9,966 nt of DNA from JAVVFH01 sp032250585 (GTDB lineage Bacteria; Pseudomonadota; Gammaproteobacteria; Xanthomonadales; SZUA-36), in contig JAVVFH010000126.1 of the NCBI GenBank assembly GCA_032250585.1, positions 1 to 9,966 on the forward strand. The letters run 5' to 3'. Positions 6,351 through 9,966 of this stretch are shown here, in pieces. The first letter of the stretch is position 1; each line of letters starts with the position of its first letter. The translations under genes were made by a program, and so were the position numbers. The notes under the pieces were generated by a model. It did not search any database. It was not told the DNA's origin and was given only the letters and a program-made list of their open reading frames with translations.

Positions 6351-7796
6351 TCAATTGCGCCAGTAGGCGGGCAGGAACAGGATCAGCAGCGTGAACACCT
6401 CGAGCCGTCCAACGAGCATGCCGAAAATCCCCAGCCACTTGACGGTCGGGCTGACCGAGGCGAAGTTGGCCGCGACGTCACCCAATCCCGGGCCGAGCAG
6501 GTTGATGGTGGCCACGACGGCGCCCAGCGCGGATTCCAGGTCCAGCCCGGCGGCCATCATCGCCAGCATCAGAGCCAGGGAGGTGACCACGTACAAGGCG
6601 TAAAACCCGAGTATGGAATACAGGACCTCGCCGGAAACCGTCGAACGGCCGATTCTCATCGGCACCACGGCCCGGCTGTGCACCAGCTTGTAGAGTTGCC
6701 GTAGGCCGAGCTTGGCGAGCACCACGATGCGCACCACCTTGATGCCCCCGGCGGTCGATCCCGCGCAGCCACCGGTGAACGACAGCAAGACCAGCAGAAA
6801 GGGGATGTGCAGCGGCCATTCGCCGTAGGTGGCGGTGCCAAAGCCGGTACTGGTCAGGATGGACGCCACCTGGAAGCTTCCGTGACGGACCGCGGTGGTT
6901 ATTTCGTCATAGCTGCCGGCGAGATACAGGCTGATCGCGACCACGACGGCGGAAACCCCGAAAATCATCGCGTAGCTGCGGGTTTCGGTGTCTTTGGAGT
7001 AAGGTTCCGTGCTGAGCCGTTTCCAGGCCATGAAATGGACGGCAAAATTGACCCCTCCGGCCAGCATGAAGACGATGGCGATCGTTTCGATAATGGGGTC
7101 ATCGAAGTACCCGATGCTGGCGTCGTGCGTGGAGAAGCCGCCGGTGGCGATGGTCGTGAAGGCGTGGCATACCGCGTCGAACAGGCTCATGCCGGCCGCC
7201 CAGTAAGCGGCCGCGCAAAGCACGGTGAAGCCGAAATAGATGAACCACAGCAGGCGGGCAGTTTCCGCGATGCGCGGCGTCAGTTTGTCCTGCTTGGAAA
7301 CGCCGGAGGCCTCGGCGCGATAAAGCTGCATACCACCGACGCCCAGCAACGGCAGGATGGCCACGGCCAGCACGATAATGCCCATCCCGCCCAGCCATTG
7401 AATCTGTTGGCGGTGATAGAGCAGCGACGGCGGCAGTTGGTCGAGCCCGACGATGACGGTGGCGCCGGTGGTGGTGAATCCCGAGATCGACTCGAAAACG
7501 GCGTCGGTCAAGCCCAGGTGCAGCCCGACGATGAACGGCATGGCGGAGAAAAAGCCCAGCACCACCCAGAACAGGGTGACGACCAGGAAGCCTTCGCGCA
7601 CCGACAGTTCGCTGCGCTCCTTCGTGTTCGGCAGCCACAGTACCAATCCGGTGAAGGCCGTAATGCCCAGGGACAAGGTAAAATCAAACCAGTGGCCGTC
7701 GCTGTACCAGAGCGCTACCGCGACCGACGGAGCGAAGCTGATGCTGTACAGCACCAGCAGGATACCGAAGAGTCGTGCTATCGAGCGCCAGTGCAT
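6351..7796 (-). CDS. trkH: Trk system potassium uptake protein TrkH
   Basis: This inner-membrane potassium channel/transporter subunit of 481 aa works with the cytoplasmic NAD/ATP-binding regulator TrkA. The length nearly equals E. coli TrkH (483 aa), and the alignment can be followed from the MHWRSIAR start to the LFLPAYWRN end. All four pore-loop filter segments of the SKT superfamily are present: TTTGAT (108-113), TTIATGGFSTHDASIGYF (214-231), TSTGFG (315-320) and NLLGPGLG (432-439). QWLGGMGIIVLAVAILPLLG (133-152) and GGCAGSTAGGIKVVRI (342-357) are further signatures. The protein is hydrophobic throughout, with about ten or more membrane helices. The ATG at 7796 is preferred from the E. 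coli match, although no Shine-Dalgarno sequence precedes it. It diverges from the KdpD-like kinase gene with 181 bases between. trkA is not in the window. The call is secure. Confidence 0.96.
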   Translation of the reverse strand: MHWRSIARLFGILLVLYSISFAPSVAVALWYSDGHWFDFTLSLGITAFTGLVLWLPNTKERSELSVREGFLVVTLFWVVLGFFSAMPFIVGLHLGLTDAVFESISGFTTTGATVIVGLDQLPPSLLYHRQQIQWLGGMGIIVLAVAILPLLGVGGMQLYRAEASGVSKQDKLTPRIAETARLLWFIYFGFTVLCAAAYWAAGMSLFDAVCHAFTTIATGGFSTHDASIGYFDDPIIETIAIVFMLAGGVNFAVHFMAWKRLSTEPYSKDTETRSYAMIFGVSAVVVAISLYLAGSYDEITTAVRHGSFQVASILTSTGFGTATYGEWPLHIPFLLVLLSFTGGCAGSTAGGIKVVRIVVLAKLGLRQLYKLVHSRAVVPMRIGRSTVSGEVLYSILGFYALYVVTSLALMLAMMAAGLDLESALGAVVATINLLGPGLGDVAANFASVSPTVKWLGIFGMLVGRLEVFTLLILFLPAYWRN

Positions 7797-7909
7797 GGGA
7801 TGGGTTTGACCGCTGAGACAGGTTGCATGGCCGGCAGGACGGCGTACATCGAAGCCGGCGAAGTCGGCACGACATCGATTATCGGCGGCGGTGGCGCAGC
7901 GGTCACATA

Positions 7910-7939
7910 AAAAAACTGTAAAAGCTTTAGGTGTTTTTT
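7910..7939. promoter_or_regulatory. 30-bp imperfect palindrome between trkH and the kinase gene (candidate operator)
   Basis: AAAAAAC (7910-7916) and GTTTTTT (7933-7939) are exact inverted repeats, and AAAGCTTT (7921-7928) is a perfect palindrome on the same centre (between 7924 and 7925). In total 22 of 30 positions are symmetric. The element is AT-rich within a GC-rich region, 38 bases before the kinase ATG and 113 bases before the trkH ATG. E. coli KdpE is known to bind an AT-rich site with T-tracts, so binding by the neighbouring KdpE-like regulator is a reasonable inference. A CATAAT at 7964-7969 could be a -10 for the kinase gene but has a poor -35. Confidence 0.5.
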
Positions 7940-7977
7940 ATTTCGTGGCGAACAGGCTTTACGCATAATGAGGCAGC

Positions 7978-9492
7978 ATGAGCGACATCGACAGTCACAG
8001 CGGCAAACGCGGCCTCGAGCGGCCGGCGCCGGAATTTGCGGCCGCCGTCAAAGCCGGGGTGAGCCATGCCCTGCGGCCTTACCTGGGTGCGTCGGTCGCT
8101 GTGCTGCTGACGGTGGGGCTGGCGGTTCTGGTTCAGCGGGTCATGCCGCACGCCAGTCTTTCGCTGCTGTTTCTGACCGCCGTGCTGATCGTGGCGGCGC
8201 GCACCGGGCTGGGGCCCTCCCTTTTTGCCAGCCTGCTGAGTTTTCTGGCTTACAACTTCCTGTTCACCCCGCCTTTTTACACCTTCAAGGTGGCGGACGA
8301 CGGCGACGTGGCCACGCTGGTGTTCTTCCTGCTGATCGCCGCGATCACGGGCAACCTCGCGGCGCGGATGCATGCGGAAATCGCCAAGCGCCGCGCCTCG
8401 TTGCAGCGCATGTCGAACCTTTACGAGTTCAGCAGCCGCATCGCGTCCGCGGCGCGGACCGAAGAGGTGCTGGATGCCCTGACGGCCCATTTGTGCGCTT
8501 CGTTGGGCCGCCGGGTGACGGCCGGCGGAGCGGGAGAGTATCCGCAGCAGCAGAGCGTCGCCAAAGCGCTTGCCGCGAGCGACTCCGTGCCGGTCTTCCT
8601 CGACGGCTGGTCTTTCCTGCCGCTGGTGGTGCCCGACAAGCACATGGACCTGGTGGCCGTCGAAGGCGCATTGGACGAGGAACAGTCGGATCTCGCGCGC
8701 AGCCTCTGCGAGCAGGCCGCGGTCGCGCTGGACCGCACCCGGCTGGTCGGTGACCTCGAGGAAGCGCGGCTGTTGTCCGAAACGGAGCAATTGCGCTCCG
8801 CCCTGCTGTCGTCGGTATCACACGATCTGCGCACCCCGCTGGCGTCGATCATCGGCTCGACCACCAGCCTGATCGAGTACGGCGATTTTTTCAGTGCGGA
8901 AAATCATCGCGAACTGCTGACCATGATCGCCGGCGAGGCCCGGCGACTCGATCGCTACATTCAGAATCTCCTGGATATGACCCGTCTCGGCCAGGGCAAG
9001 CTGCGACTGCAGCGCGACTGGGTGGATCTGCACGACGTGCTGTCGAGTTCGCTCGAGCGTTTGCAGGAGGTTCTCGAAGGCATCCCGGTAGACATCGACA
9101 TCGAGCCCGGCCTGCCTCTGCTGTGGGTTCACGGCGCGCTGTTGGAACAGGCACTGGTCAACCTGCTGGATAATGCCGCGCGCTTCACGCCTGTCGGCGG
9201 CCGCATTGCCGTGAATGCGAGGACGGCCGACAACGCCATGCTCATTGAACTCAACGACCAGGGTCCGGGTGTGCCGGAGGCGCAGCGGGAGAAAATTTTC
9301 GAGATGTTTTACACGGTTCGGGACGGACGCGAGGCGAACGCGCAGGGCTCCGGGCTGGGCCTGGCGATCTGCCGCGGAATGATCGGCGCGCACGGCGGCA
9401 GCATATCGGCGCATGCGGGCGCCCGGGGTGTCGGCACCTGCATGAGAATCCTGCTGCCGCTGACTCAACCGCTTGAAGCGTCGCCGGCATGA
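7978..9492 (+). CDS. Short KdpD-like sensor histidine kinase (DUF4118-GAF-HisKA-HATPase)
   Basis: This is a membrane sensor kinase of 504 aa matching the C-terminal half of KdpD (about 890 aa in E. coli). Four helices at about 36-55, 59-76, 80-98 and 110-128 form the DUF4118 block, including AYNFLFTPPFYTFKVADDGD and the ending TGNLAARM. A reduced GAF-like region follows (about 150-260). The HisKA motif SSVSHDLRTPLASI contains the phospho-acceptor His282. The ATPase boxes are NLLDNAARFTP (395-405), DQGPGVP (427-433), FEMFY (441-445) and GSGLGLAI (457-464), all intact. The N-terminal KdpD sensor/Usp region with its nucleotide-binding loop is absent, and only about 35 residues precede the first helix. 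ATG 7978 has GAGG four bases upstream. It overlaps the KdpE-like gene by ATGA and diverges from trkH, which points to control of potassium uptake. The kinase call is certain; the potassium role is inferred. Confidence 0.93.
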   Translation: MSDIDSHSGKRGLERPAPEFAAAVKAGVSHALRPYLGASVAVLLTVGLAVLVQRVMPHASLSLLFLTAVLIVAARTGLGPSLFASLLSFLAYNFLFTPPFYTFKVADDGDVATLVFFLLIAAITGNLAARMHAEIAKRRASLQRMSNLYEFSSRIASAARTEEVLDALTAHLCASLGRRVTAGGAGEYPQQQSVAKALAASDSVPVFLDGWSFLPLVVPDKHMDLVAVEGALDEEQSDLARSLCEQAAVALDRTRLVGDLEEARLLSETEQLRSALLSSVSHDLRTPLASIIGSTTSLIEYGDFFSAENHRELLTMIAGEARRLDRYIQNLLDMTRLGQGKLRLQRDWVDLHDVLSSSLERLQEVLEGIPVDIDIEPGLPLLWVHGALLEQALVNLLDNAARFTPVGGRIAVNARTADNAMLIELNDQGPGVPEAQREKIFEMFYTVRDGREANAQGSGLGLAICRGMIGAHGGSISAHAGARGVGTCMRILLPLTQPLEASPA

Positions 9493-9966
9493 ATGAGGCG
9501 GGCATCGAGGACTTCGGCGGTCCTGGCGGCAATGATCCGGCGATGAGGCATGATCCGGGCACCATCCTCGTCATCGAAGACGAAGCGCAGATCCGGAAAT
9601 TCCTTCGCATCAGCCTGGAGGCGCATGGCTACTGTGTGCACGAGACCCGCCTGGCCGTGGAAGGAATCAGGCTTTGCAGCGAAATCCGGCCCGATCTGCT
9701 GATTCTGGACCTGGGTTTGCCCGACATGAGCGGCCAGCAAGTGATCCGCCGCATACGCGAATGGTCGCGCCTGCCGATCATCGTGCTGTCGGTGCGGGAC
9801 GCGGAAACGACCAAGGTGGAAGCGCTGGATGCCGGCGCCAACGACTACGTCACCAAACCCTTCGGCATCAGTGAGCTGATGGCCCGCATTCGCGTGGTTT
9901 TGCGAGACGCTGGCGACGAATCCGCCGCGCCGCCGGTTTTCGATCGCGGCGGGCTTTGTGTCGATC
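9489..9966 (+). CDS. kdpE: KdpE-like response regulator, N-terminal part (3' end outside window)
   Basis: This is a receiver-domain transcription regulator of the OmpR/KdpE type, the expected partner of the kinase just upstream. The visible 159 codons cover the whole receiver. The acidic pocket is IEDE (E30-D31-E32), the phosphorylated Asp74 is in LLILDLGLPDMSG, the switch Ser101 is in IIVLSVRD, and Lys123 is in VTKPFG. IRKFLRISLEAHGY, QQVIRRIREWSRLPIIVLSV and DAGANDYVTKPFGISELMAR are very close to KdpE proteins. The start is ATG 9489, overlapping the kinase stop as ATGA, so translational coupling is likely. This gives an extra 18-residue glycine-rich leader compared with a start at ATG 9543, which fits the usual KdpE length better; neither has a strong Shine-Dalgarno sequence. 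The DNA-binding winged-helix domain would follow beyond base 9966. The family is secure; kdpE as a symbol depends on sequence similarity and neighbours. Confidence 0.92.
   Translation, partial: MNEAGIEDFGGPGGNDPAMRHDPGTILVIEDEAQIRKFLRISLEAHGYCVHETRLAVEGIRLCSEIRPDLLILDLGLPDMSGQQVIRRIREWSRLPIIVLSVRDAETTKVEALDAGANDYVTKPFGISELMARIRVVLRDAGDESAAPPVFDRGGLCVD

Noticed and set aside
6807..7910. 367-codon + strand frame opposite trkH, running into the divergent region
   Set aside because: Low-complexity hydrophilic translation typical of the antisense of a membrane protein gene; trkH itself is unmistakable.
7927..8790. 287-codon - strand frame opposite the sensor kinase
   Set aside because: Rich in Arg, Gln and His with no domain; it is the shadow of the kinase frame.

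Overview
The window comes from a GC-rich bacterial chromosome, most likely a gammaproteobacterium. The supporting evidence is a coaX end followed by a tRNA-Thr(UGU) that closely resembles E. coli thrU, a TrkH that aligns nearly end to end with E. coli TrkH, a KdpDE-type two-component pair, and a TonB-dependent receptor beside a TPR-sulfotransferase. The last pairing I associate with marine and soil Gammaproteobacteria (for example Woeseiales, Steroidobacterales or Halieaceae types). That placement is inference; nothing here fixes the genus.

Left end (1-1187, + strand): the last 84 codons of type III pantothenate kinase (coaX), then tRNA-Thr(UGU) with encoded CCA, then an AhpD/carboxymuconolactone-decarboxylase-family peroxidase-like gene of clearly lower GC than its surroundings. 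In many gammaproteobacteria this tRNA is followed by tRNA-Tyr, tRNA-Gly, tRNA-Thr and tuf. Here that order breaks right after the tRNA's CCA end.

Middle (1232-6068, - strand): a two-gene unit transcribed leftward. A TonB-dependent outer-membrane receptor (899 aa, start set at 6068 by a good ribosome binding site) is followed by a TPR-sulfotransferase (676 aa). A 9-bp perfect hairpin lies between them. The receptor has an unusual upstream leader with two tandem stem-loops, a 9-A tract and three copies of one hexamer. Receptor plus cytoplasmic sulfotransferase suggests an uptake system coupled to sulfation; the substrate is unknown.

Right end (6312-9966): a potassium module. trkH (- strand) diverges from a short KdpD-like sensor kinase (+ strand), which overlaps a KdpE-like response regulator by ATGA. 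The kinase keeps the DUF4118 membrane block and the catalytic core but lacks the large N-terminal KdpD/Usp sensor region. A 30-bp imperfect palindrome sits in the 181-bp divergent intergenic region and is the best candidate operator. The arrangement suggests that here a KdpDE relative controls Trk rather than (or as well as) a Kdp ATPase. The regulator runs off the window.

No IS element, transposase, integrase, CRISPR array, rRNA or replication origin was seen. Every intergenic gap is shorter than 300 bases.
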